Below are positions 44,925-51,345 of a stretch of 64,000 bases of DNA, one piece after another. The stretch comes from Streptomyces diacarni (GTDB lineage Bacteria; Actinomycetota; Actinomycetes; Streptomycetales; Streptomycetaceae). Position numbers and translations under genes: made by a program. The stretch is taken from the NCBI RefSeq assembly GCF_003323715.1, contig NZ_QOIN01000034.1, positions 62,001 to 126,000 of the forward strand. The letters run 5' to 3'. The notes under the pieces are model-generated. The model worked only from the letters and a program-made list of their open reading frames with translations. It searched no databases and was not told the DNA's origin. Within the stretch, counting starts at the first letter, position 1. The number at the start of each line of letters is the position of its first letter.

Positions 44925-44951
44925 GATACCGGGCGGATCCTGCCCGGTATC
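44925..44951. promoter_or_regulatory. Palindromic operator between WYL regulator and VOC gene
   Basis: GATACCGGGC (44925-44934) and GCCCGGTATC (44942-44951) are perfect inverted repeats with a 7-base centre, lying 18 bases upstream of the regulator start and 63 bases upstream of the divergent gene. Confidence 0.65.
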
Positions 44952-45013
44952 GCCCGTAGCGTTCGGGACGCCCCGCCCCCCGGGGCCCTCAGCCCGTACG
45001 AAAGGCCACCCTC

Positions 45014-45412
45014 ATGAACTGCGTCTCCCTCCGGATGATCACCGACGACGTCGCGCGCCTCGTCGCCTTCTACGAGCAGGTCACCGCCCTGCCGGCGAGG
45101 TGGGCGACGCCCGACTTCGCCGAGCTCGTCACACCGTCCTGCACACTCGCCCTCGCGAGCACCCGCACCCTGGCGCTGTTCGGCGAGGACTGCGCCCGCC
45201 CCGCCGCCAACCACTCGGTGATCATCGAGTTCCGCGTCGACGACGTCGACGCGGAGTACCGGCGCGTGTCCTCGCTGGACTGCGCGATCGTCCAGGAGCC
45301 GACGACGATGCCGTGGGGCAACCGCTCCCTCCTCTTCCGCGACCCGGACGGCAACCTCGTCAACTTCTTCACCCCCGTCACCGAGGAAGCGCTGCGCCGC
45401 CAAGAGCGCTGA
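45014..45412 (+). CDS. VOC-family (glyoxalase/bleomycin-resistance fold) protein
   Basis: This is a 132-residue single-domain protein with paired beta-alpha-beta-beta-beta modules: first half MITDDVARLVAFYEQVTALP, second half HSVIIEFRVDDVDAEYRR to LLFRDPDGNLVNFFTP. Members are metal-dependent lyases, dioxygenases or binding proteins; the substrate cannot be read from sequence. AAAGG precedes the ATG. It is divergent from a WYL regulator, which probably controls it. Its 3' end converges with the aldo/keto reductase gene across 24 bases carrying GCGGGGGCTCAC twice. Confidence 0.87.
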   Translation: MNCVSLRMITDDVARLVAFYEQVTALPARWATPDFAELVTPSCTLALASTRTLALFGEDCARPAANHSVIIEFRVDDVDAEYRRVSSLDCAIVQEPTTMPWGNRSLLFRDPDGNLVNFFTPVTEEALRRQER

Positions 45413-45436
45413 GACCGCGGGGGCTCACGCGGGGGC

Positions 45437-46384
45437 TCACTCGAACGTGGGCTCCCCCGACCGGCTCGGGACCGCGTCCAGCGCGGCGAGCGTCGCGTCG
45501 TCCAGGGTGAGCGCGCCCGCGGCGACGTTCGCCTCCAGGTGCGCGGCGTCGGCCGTCCCCGGGATGAGCAGCGTGTGCGGCGCGTGGTGCAGCAGCCAGG
45601 CCAGCCCGACCTGCGAGGGGGTGGCGCCGAGGGTCTCCGCAACGGCGCGGACAGCGGGCTCGTCGGTCGCCTTGGGCATGCCGGGGAACGCGCTGCCGAG
45701 CGGGAAATACGGCACCCAGGCGATGTCCTCGGCCAGGCAGGTCCTGAGCATGTCCTCGTCGCCGCGGGAGACGAGGCTGTAGCTGTTCTGCACGCACACG
45801 GGGCCGACTGGGAGCGCCCGGCGCAACTCGTCGGGGCCCACGTTGCTGACCCCGAGCTTGTCGATCTTGCCCTCGTCGCGCAGGGCTGTCAGTACAGCGA
45901 GCTGGTCGTCGATGTCGACGATCTGCTCGCCCTCGGCGCGCAGCCCCGGACCGGTCTCCGCGCGGCGCAGGTTGACCACGGGAAGCTGCTCCAGGCGGAG
46001 GGCGGCGAGGTTGGCCTCCACCTCGGCCCGCAGCTCCTCGGGCCGCTGTGCCAGGCGGAGCGGCAGGGGGCCGCCTGAGTCGGCGGTGGCACCGACCTTC
46101 GTGACGACGAGGACGCCGTCCTCGGGGCGGATCGCCTCGCGGACGAGGTCGTTGACGAAGCCGTCGCCGTAGAACTGGGCGGTGTCGACGTGGTCCACAC
46201 CCAGCTCGACCGCCCGGCGCAGGATCGCCAGAGCCGAGGCGCGGTCGCCGTGCAGGCGTTCGAGCTGCATGGCGCCGTAGCCGACGCGGGAGACGGTACG
46301 GCCGGCGAGCCGGCCGGGTCCTCCGGCGCGCGGGGCGCCGGTGGCCGCGGTGTGGTCGGACGAAGGGGTCGAAGAGGTCGTCAT
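45437..46384 (-). CDS. Aldo/keto reductase
   Basis: This 315-residue NADPH-dependent reductase has a TIM-barrel fold. It contains GYGAMQLERL, the catalytic Asp/Tyr segment VDHVDTAQFYGDGFVNDLVR, Lys in VVTKVG and the C-terminal nucleotide-binding stretch HTLLIPGTADAAHLEANV. It would reduce carbonyl compounds in the cytosol. The start at 46384 is where family similarity begins and lies next to the TetR operators. It is divergent from a TetR gene, which most likely represses it. Confidence 0.9.
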   Translation of the reverse strand: MTTSSTPSSDHTAATGAPRAGGPGRLAGRTVSRVGYGAMQLERLHGDRASALAILRRAVELGVDHVDTAQFYGDGFVNDLVREAIRPEDGVLVVTKVGATADSGGPLPLRLAQRPEELRAEVEANLAALRLEQLPVVNLRRAETGPGLRAEGEQIVDIDDQLAVLTALRDEGKIDKLGVSNVGPDELRRALPVGPVCVQNSYSLVSRGDEDMLRTCLAEDIAWVPYFPLGSAFPGMPKATDEPAVRAVAETLGATPSQVGLAWLLHHAPHTLLIPGTADAAHLEANVAAGALTLDDATLAALDAVPSRSGEPTFE

Positions 46385-46412
46385 GAGGTGGCGCTCCCGT
46401 GAGACGATGGAG

Positions 46413-46434
46413 TAAGCGGAGGGTTCTCCGCTTA
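46413..46434. promoter_or_regulatory. TetR operator 1 (reductase side)
   Basis: TAAGCGGAG-GGTT-CTCCGCTTA is a perfect 9-bp-arm palindrome in the divergent promoter, 29 bases upstream of the reductase start. It shares the CGGAG/CTCCG core with the second site. Confidence 0.75.
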
Positions 46435-46450
46435 TCGACCGTAACACTAC

Positions 46451-46464
46451 CGGAGGGTCCTCCG
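46451..46464. promoter_or_regulatory. TetR operator 2 overlapping the TetR ribosome site
   Basis: CGGAGG-GT-CCTCCG is a perfect palindrome ending two bases before the TTG start of the TetR gene. The GGAGGG within it also serves as the ribosome-binding site, so operator and ribosome site are one sequence. Confidence 0.7.
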
Positions 46465-46466
46465 TT

Positions 46467-47072
46467 TTGAACGCGCCCGAGCCGCCTCCCGGCCCCGCCC
46501 CCGCGCCCGGCCGCCCCGCCCGCGCCGACGCGCGGCGCAACCGCGAGAAACTCCTCACCGCGGCCCGCACCGTGTTCGCCACCGCGGAGGGCGCCGTCCC
46601 GCTCGACGCCGTCGCCCGCGAGGCCGGCGTCGGCATCGGCACGCTCTACCGCCACTTCCCGACCCGCGAAGCGCTCGTGGAGGCGGTCTACGCCGCTGAG
46701 CTGGACGCCGTCCACGCCGCCGTCCACACGCTGCTCGCCGACCTGCCCCCCGACGCCGCGCTACGCGCCTGGCTGGACCGCTACGCCGCGTTCGTCGCCG
46801 CCAAACGCGGCCTGCTCGACACCCTCCGCGCCGGCTGGGCCTCCGGCAGCATCGCCACCCCCGACACGCGGGGGCGCCTCACCGCGGCGCTCGCGACCCT
46901 CCTGGAGGCCGGAGCGCGGACGGGCTCACTCCGTGGTGACGTCGACCCGGACGACGTTCTCACCCTGCTGCTCGGCCTCTTCCTCGCCACCCCCACGGGC
47001 GGCGCACCGCACCGGGTCGGACCCCTGCTCGACCTCATCGTCGACGCCCTCCGCCCCCGTCCCGGCGACTGA
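46467..47072 (+). CDS. TetR-family transcriptional repressor
   Basis: This 201-residue repressor has helix-turn-helix AVPLDAVAREAGVGIGTLYR followed by HFPTREALVEAVY, then a helical ligand-binding domain. The TTG start at 46467 has GGAGGG 9 bases upstream. It is divergent from the aldo/keto reductase gene, and two palindromes lie between, so autoregulation and control of the reductase are likely. Its last 182 bases, plus 13 bases beyond the stop, recur almost identically at 52859-53053, which marks it as the insertion target of the cassette that follows. Confidence 0.92.
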   Translation: MNAPEPPPGPAPAPGRPARADARRNREKLLTAARTVFATAEGAVPLDAVAREAGVGIGTLYRHFPTREALVEAVYAAELDAVHAAVHTLLADLPPDAALRAWLDRYAAFVAAKRGLLDTLRAGWASGSIATPDTRGRLTAALATLLEAGARTGSLRGDVDPDDVLTLLLGLFLATPTGGAPHRVGPLLDLIVDALRPRPGD

Positions 47073-47085
47073 GATCGCCGGGACG
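46891..47085. repeat. Left 195-bp direct repeat flanking cassette (TetR gene 3' end)
   Basis: This segment is repeated at 52859-53053 with an offset of 5968 bases and about five mismatches. It spans the last 60 codons of the TetR gene, the stop and 13 more bases. The intact gene is on this side. Confidence 0.9.
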
Positions 47086-47158
47086 AGGCGGGTTTGCTCC
47101 GCCGTTCCCACCTGGTGCCTTCCCCCGTGCCACCAGGACGGCTCTGGTGTGTCTGGGC

Positions 47159-47390
47159 TCAGCCGGTGCCGTCGGCGTTCTCGCTCCCGTCTGTGTCGGC
47201 GTGGATGCGGTAGACGGTGGGCCGACGAGGGGCGCTGGCCCCTGTTCTTGCCCGAGGCTATGACAGCTTCTGGGCGATCCGCAGTACGGGCAGGCCGCCT
47301 GCCCGCCGACTGCGGGCATAGTCGGCCATGTCGTCGTCGACGACCTTTGACCGCCCGCCGTGGCGGGCGCGCTCGCGCGCGCCGAAGCTT
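47159..47390 (-). pseudogene. Remnant of a serine recombinase/resolvase C-terminus
   Basis: One frame reads ERARHGGRSKVVDDDMADYA then RRAGGLPVLRIAQKL, up to a stop at 47258-47260. The next frame carries VIASGKNRGQRPS, and the first frame resumes with RPTVYRIHAD and a stop at 47159-47161. This order matches the C-terminal DNA-binding helix region of resolvase/invertase-like recombinases, split by two compensating frameshifts. The catalytic N-terminus is absent. It lies at the left edge of the cassette, consistent with a decayed mobility gene. Identification is from motif memory and should be searched. Confidence 0.6.
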
Positions 47391-47420
47391 GGCCCTCCAA
47401 ACCGGGCTGACCAGCACTCC

Positions 47421-49322
47421 TCACCGGTCTTGGGCGAGTTTGTACAGCTCGGCGAAGAGTCCGGCCGCATCCAGCAGCTCCTCGAACGTCCCGGACTCCA
47501 CCGCCCGGCCGCTGTCGAGAACGACGATGCGGTCGGCGATGCGGGCGTTGTCCAGGTTGTGGGTGACGAACACGGCGGCTTTGCCCGCGGCGAGCTGCTT
47601 GAAGCGGCGGATGACCAGGTGTTCGGCGCGTGGGTCCATTGCCGAGGTGGGCTCATCGAGCATGAGCATGCTGGCGTCGCGGTAGAAGGCGCGGGCGACG
47701 GCGATGCGCTGCCACTGGCCGCCGGAGAGGTCGGTGCCGCCCCAGTTCGAGCTGGCTACCAGGGTGTCGAGCCCGTGGGGCACCTTGTCGATGACGCTGT
47801 CGGCGCCGGCCGCGCTGGCGGCCTCCAGCAGTGGGGCGTCGTCGGCTGCTCGGGGCTGGCCGAGGTGGATGTTGGCGCGCAGGTCCATGGGCCAGCGGGT
47901 GTAGTCCTGCGGCACCAGCCCGACCTTGGCCCACACGCTGCTCGGGTCGGCCTGGGTCAGGTCGGTTCCGTCCCAGGTGATCGTGCCGGAGCTGGGTAGG
48001 TACAGCCCGGTCAGCAGGCGGGAGAGGGTGGTCTTGCCCGAGCCGTTCTCGCCGACCAGCGCGATCAGCTCGCCGCGGCGCACGGTGAGGTTCACGCCGT
48101 CGACCGCAGAACTGCCGGCGCCTGGGTAGTTGTAGGTGACGTTCTTCGCCTCGATCTCAACGGGCGCCCCAGCGGGGATCGCCTGGGAACCCCGTACGGC
48201 CCGAAGGGCCTTGGCGCGGCGCAGGAAGCTGCGCCAGTCCTCCAGGTACAGCGAGGTGCGGAACATGCGGGCGGCGGCCATCACCAGCGAGGTCAGCGCC
48301 CCGGTGGAGGTCCGGACGGCCACCACGGCAGTCGCTGCGACGGCCAGCTCCATCCGCCCGCTGGCGGCGAGCCAGCCCAGGGCGGCCCAGGTGAGGGCGA
48401 GCATCAGCCCGCTGACGGCGGAACCGGCCAGGGTTACCCGCAGCACGCGAGGGGCCACTGCGCGGTGGGTGGCCTTGATCCGGCCTGTGATCTGCCGGTA
48501 CCAGACCTGAAGGAAGCTGGCCATCGTGGTGGCGCGGACCTCGGCGGCGGTGCGCTGGTTGGTGGAGTAGTACCGCAGCAGGTAGCGCAGGTGGTTGTCG
48601 GCGATGTTCTGGAAATCCGCGCGGTGCCGGATGCGGGCGGTGGTCACCGCGGCGGCCCCCTTGGGGACGACGGCCAGTAGCAGCAGGGGCAGCAGCAGCG
48701 GGTGCAGCACGGTGAGGACGGAGACGGCGGCCACGAGCTGGGCGAGCGCGGAGATGAGAGCCTGAGCGTCGCCGATGAGGTCCTCGGTCGCCTCGGCGCC
48801 CTTGCCGGCGGCTTGGAGGCGGTCGGTGAAACCGGGCCGGTCGTACGCTTCCAGCTCGACCTGGGGGGCGGCGGCGAGAATCTGCATGTCCGCTTCGGTG
48901 GCGACCTCGGGGGCGAGGCGGGTGGCGGCATAGACGGCGAGCGCGTCCGCCCCGGCCCGCACAGCGGTCGCTATGGCGGCGACGGCGAGGGCGGGGGCCG
49001 CGGCCGTGACGCGCGTGGCGACGTCCCCGTCGCCGAAGAGGTGGCGCATGGCGCCGGGCAGCGCGGCCAGGGCGACGGCCGCGCTGGCGGCGACGAGGAG
49101 CTGGCACAGGACGAGCCAGAGCATGGCGGGCCGGTCGGCGGCCCAGCCCAGTCGGGCGGCGGCGGCCAGCGTGCGCGGGAGCCGGGCTGCCATCTGCCAC
49201 CAGGTGGCGCCGGCGATGTCCTCGGCGTGCGGATCGGCCTGGAAGCCGACCTGCTGCGGCGATGCGGAAGCGGAGGGGGCTGGGGCTTTCGGGGCGGGCG
49301 AGGAGTCGGTCACTCGACCCAT
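47421..49322 (-). CDS. ABC exporter (fused permease/ATPase) of the peptide cassette
   Basis: This is a 633-residue half-transporter. A six-helix membrane domain occupies about 60-360. The ATPase domain has Walker A GENGSGKTTL, Q-loop GLVPQDYTRW, signature DLSGGQWQRIAVARA, Walker B MLMLDEPTSAMD and switch FVTHNLDNAR. It lies 67 bases downstream of the asparagine-synthetase-like gene on the same strand and is expected to export the processed small peptide; it has no C39 peptidase domain. The ATG at 49322 is given; a GTG nine bases later has better ribosome-site spacing (AGG 9 bases away). Similar exporters accompany lasso peptide cyclases, but cargo is an inference. Confidence 0.88.
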   Translation of the reverse strand: MGRVTDSSPAPKAPAPSASASPQQVGFQADPHAEDIAGATWWQMAARLPRTLAAAARLGWAADRPAMLWLVLCQLLVAASAAVALAALPGAMRHLFGDGDVATRVTAAAPALAVAAIATAVRAGADALAVYAATRLAPEVATEADMQILAAAPQVELEAYDRPGFTDRLQAAGKGAEATEDLIGDAQALISALAQLVAAVSVLTVLHPLLLPLLLLAVVPKGAAAVTTARIRHRADFQNIADNHLRYLLRYYSTNQRTAAEVRATTMASFLQVWYRQITGRIKATHRAVAPRVLRVTLAGSAVSGLMLALTWAALGWLAASGRMELAVAATAVVAVRTSTGALTSLVMAAARMFRTSLYLEDWRSFLRRAKALRAVRGSQAIPAGAPVEIEAKNVTYNYPGAGSSAVDGVNLTVRRGELIALVGENGSGKTTLSRLLTGLYLPSSGTITWDGTDLTQADPSSVWAKVGLVPQDYTRWPMDLRANIHLGQPRAADDAPLLEAASAAGADSVIDKVPHGLDTLVASSNWGGTDLSGGQWQRIAVARAFYRDASMLMLDEPTSAMDPRAEHLVIRRFKQLAAGKAAVFVTHNLDNARIADRIVVLDSGRAVESGTFEELLDAAGLFAELYKLAQDR

Positions 49323-49389
49323 CCTCGCGCCGTCGCCGGGAGGTGCGAGGCGGTTTGCGCCGAAGTCGCCCGGCTGGTGGACGAGCCGT

Positions 49390-50970
49390 CTATAGAGCCC
49401 GTAGGGCCAGCTCGACGGCGGTGATCAGGAACAGTCCCGTACGGTATGGCGCCGCGTCCTGCGCAGAGACTGCGGCCCGTTCCACGGCCTCAGCGAGCGC
49501 CGCGGCGTCCACGAAGCCTTGCTCGATGAGGTGGAGGTCCCTGCCCCAGCCGCGCAGCAGTCTGGTGGCGTAGGTGTGCACGGCACGGTTCATCACGTGG
49601 CCGAAGTTCTCCCGCTGCGGTGGGTTGACCACGTCCTCGGGTAGGCCGCGGGCGGCGAGCCGCCGGTGCAGAAGACGCTTGTCGGCCTTCCACGCCACCG
49701 GCAGACGCTGCCCGAAGCGCACCATGTCCGGATCGGTGAACGGGGCCAAAGCCCACAGGCCACGCCGCGCGAGGAGCGGAGTGGCGACCTCCAGGGCGAT
49801 CAGCGCGGTCTCCGGCGCCACGGTGGCCGGAGCGATCGACGTGTTCACCTCACCCAGCAGGTCTCGGACCCGCTCGCCGCACCAAGTCGGCGCGGTGGGG
49901 GTGAGAGCCGGCCCGCCGTCGGGGCGGCGGACACGAGCGACTTCGTCGCCGCCGAACCCGGCCACCACCGTGTGGATGTCCCGGCTGCGCAGGGCCTGCG
50001 CGAGGGCGTCGGCGGCCTCCAGGTGCGGCTCGTCCAGCGGGCTGATCACCTTCGCACGGGAGCGGCGCAGGCCGTGAGGGAACAGTGCCGGATGTGCGGT
50101 GGCCGACACCGTCACGTCGGCAGCGAAGCCGGTCTGCTCGATGACCGTTCGGCGCCGTGCTTCCTGCTGGGGACCGGCGTCACCGCCGATGAGTAGGGCG
50201 CAGGGAGTGATGGCCCCTGGGTGGGCGAGTGCCAGAGAGATGGCCAGGTTGGTGGAGTCCATACCGCCGGAGAGCTGGGCGGCAGTCCGCTTCGGCGTGA
50301 TGGCCCGCTTGGCGTGGACGTGGCTGGTCAACGTCTCGAAAGCGTCGACCAGCGCGTGCTCCTCGGTGCCGTCCGCAAGAGCAGAGGGCTGGGCGTGCTC
50401 GGCCGCGACCGGGTAGTCCATGCGCAGGCCCGCGGCATCCGCGTACGCGGTGGAACGCTCCGATAGCCGCTTGATGGTGGTGAACAGCGTGTCGTGGCCG
50501 TAGCGGGGGTGACCGGTCAGCAGCCGCATCACCTCCCGCTCCTCCAGGTGCTTCGGGGTCAGGTGCGCGCGCAGTTCCATGAGCTGCCATGAAGCATCCA
50601 GTCTCCCGTCGCGGTGCGCGAGGTAGAGCGGGCACACCCCACCGAGCCCGGTCTGGATACGCAGTCCGCGCGGTCCCGCCTCGATCCACACACTCTGCAA
50701 CGGCCAGTCCCGGCACTCGGTCAGCATCCGGCCGTACACCTCGGAGTCGACCCGGGTCGGGGAGAACGAGCGCAGTAGCGAAGGGCGGCCGGTGGCCCGT
50801 TCGCGCATGACCATCAACGTGGCAGTGCCGTCGGTGGCCGCCCGCCCTTCCAGCGCTGGGTGCTCCAGTGGACGGATACGGTCCTGACCGCGGACCCACC
50901 CGGTTTCCTCTCCGCGCCATTCCCACGGCCCCGAACCACCGGTCCGCAGATCGACTGAGCACGTCAACAT
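49390..50970 (-). CDS. Asparagine-synthetase-like (lasso-cyclase-like) ATP-dependent ligase
   Basis: This is a 526-residue protein. The C-terminal synthetase domain has the ATP PP-loop LSGGMDSTN (Ser234-Ser239) and GFGGDEV (about 338-344), so it should adenylate a carboxyl group. The N-terminal domain has the glutaminase-like fold region but lacks the essential Cys2 nucleophile (sequence begins MLTCSVDL). It therefore probably does not use glutamine, as in lasso peptide macrolactam synthetases (McjC family). GGAGG lies 7 bases before the ATG at 50970. It follows the 42-residue peptide gene, which has ten Asp/Glu side chains that could be substrates. The reaction (isopeptide or amide formation) is inferred. 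Confidence 0.85.
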   Translation of the reverse strand: MLTCSVDLRTGGSGPWEWRGEETGWVRGQDRIRPLEHPALEGRAATDGTATLMVMRERATGRPSLLRSFSPTRVDSEVYGRMLTECRDWPLQSVWIEAGPRGLRIQTGLGGVCPLYLAHRDGRLDASWQLMELRAHLTPKHLEEREVMRLLTGHPRYGHDTLFTTIKRLSERSTAYADAAGLRMDYPVAAEHAQPSALADGTEEHALVDAFETLTSHVHAKRAITPKRTAAQLSGGMDSTNLAISLALAHPGAITPCALLIGGDAGPQQEARRRTVIEQTGFAADVTVSATAHPALFPHGLRRSRAKVISPLDEPHLEAADALAQALRSRDIHTVVAGFGGDEVARVRRPDGGPALTPTAPTWCGERVRDLLGEVNTSIAPATVAPETALIALEVATPLLARRGLWALAPFTDPDMVRFGQRLPVAWKADKRLLHRRLAARGLPEDVVNPPQRENFGHVMNRAVHTYATRLLRGWGRDLHLIEQGFVDAAALAEAVERAAVSAQDAAPYRTGLFLITAVELALRAL

Positions 50971-51005
50971 CCTTGTTCCTCCTTCTCGCCGGGGTGAGAC
51001 GCGAC

Positions 51006-51040
51006 GGGGCCCGCGCGGCTCTCGGCCAGGCGCGGGCCCC
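51006..51040 (-). terminator. 11-bp stem hairpin between peptide gene and ligase gene
   Basis: GGGGCCCGCGC (51006-51016) and GCGCGGGCCCC (51030-51040) are perfect complements. The hairpin lies in the 106-base gap between the small peptide gene and the asparagine-synthetase-like gene. It could reduce read-through, giving more peptide than enzyme, as for the hairpins at 7001-7123. Confidence 0.65.
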
Positions 51041-51076
51041 GGTAACGCTGTGATGCTCAATGGCGGTGCTGCCGGA

Positions 51077-51205
51077 TCAGTCCTCGAAACGGCCCTGGTC
51101 GGAGGACTCCTGCGGCTTCTCCTCGTAGCGGGCGGCATCCCCCGGCACGGCGGTGATCTCCGGACCGGCGAACACCGACTCCCACGGACGCGTCTGATCC
51201 CTCAT
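51077..51205 (-). CDS. 42-residue acidic peptide, candidate substrate/precursor of the cassette
   Basis: A short reading frame on the minus strand starts with ATG at 51205 and has AGAGAGGGG ideally spaced upstream. It encodes 42 residues beginning MRDQTRPWESVFAGPEITAV and ending SSDQGRFED. It has ten Asp/Glu and five Arg/Lys, no Cys, and one Trp. There is no signal peptide, double-glycine leader or YxxPxL-type lasso leader motif. It is the first gene of the minus-strand unit peptide-ligase-exporter and is divergent from a TPR regulator. I infer a RiPP-like precursor or signalling peptide; no homologue is known to me. It is too short for standard gene calling. Confidence 0.7.
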   Translation of the reverse strand: MRDQTRPWESVFAGPEITAVPGDAARYEEKPQESSDQGRFED

Positions 51206-51259
51206 GACGAACCCCTCTCTCACGCGGCTTCCCGGTGGACGGTGTGTCACCGGGCTTGC

Positions 51260-51331
51260 TCACTCAGTGAACTGGGCAGGGGAGTTGGCGGGTACCGTGC
51301 AGACCACGCGGGGCCGTATATCGGGTATACG
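51260..51331. promoter_or_regulatory. Two palindromes in the divergent promoter of peptide and regulator genes
   Basis: TCACT-C-AGTGA (51260-51270) lies 55 bases upstream of the peptide start. CGTATA-TCGGG-TATACG (51315-51331) ends 14 bases before the regulator start at 51346. They are likely binding sites for the regulator, one facing each gene. TATACG could also serve as part of a -10 element. Confidence 0.5.
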
Positions 51332-51345
51332 AGGGCAGGTACCCC

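Noticed and set aside
49390..51205. Canonical lasso peptide cluster
   Set aside because: The ligase is cyclase-like, but no leader protease or recognition protein is in the cassette and the peptide lacks a lasso leader motif and a suitable ring-forming core start after a Thr-containing leader end.
51057..51263. Alternative 68-residue minus-strand frame over the small peptide region
   Set aside because: Its Arg/Gly-rich composition is shadow-like and it lacks the well-spaced ribosome site that the 42-residue frame has.
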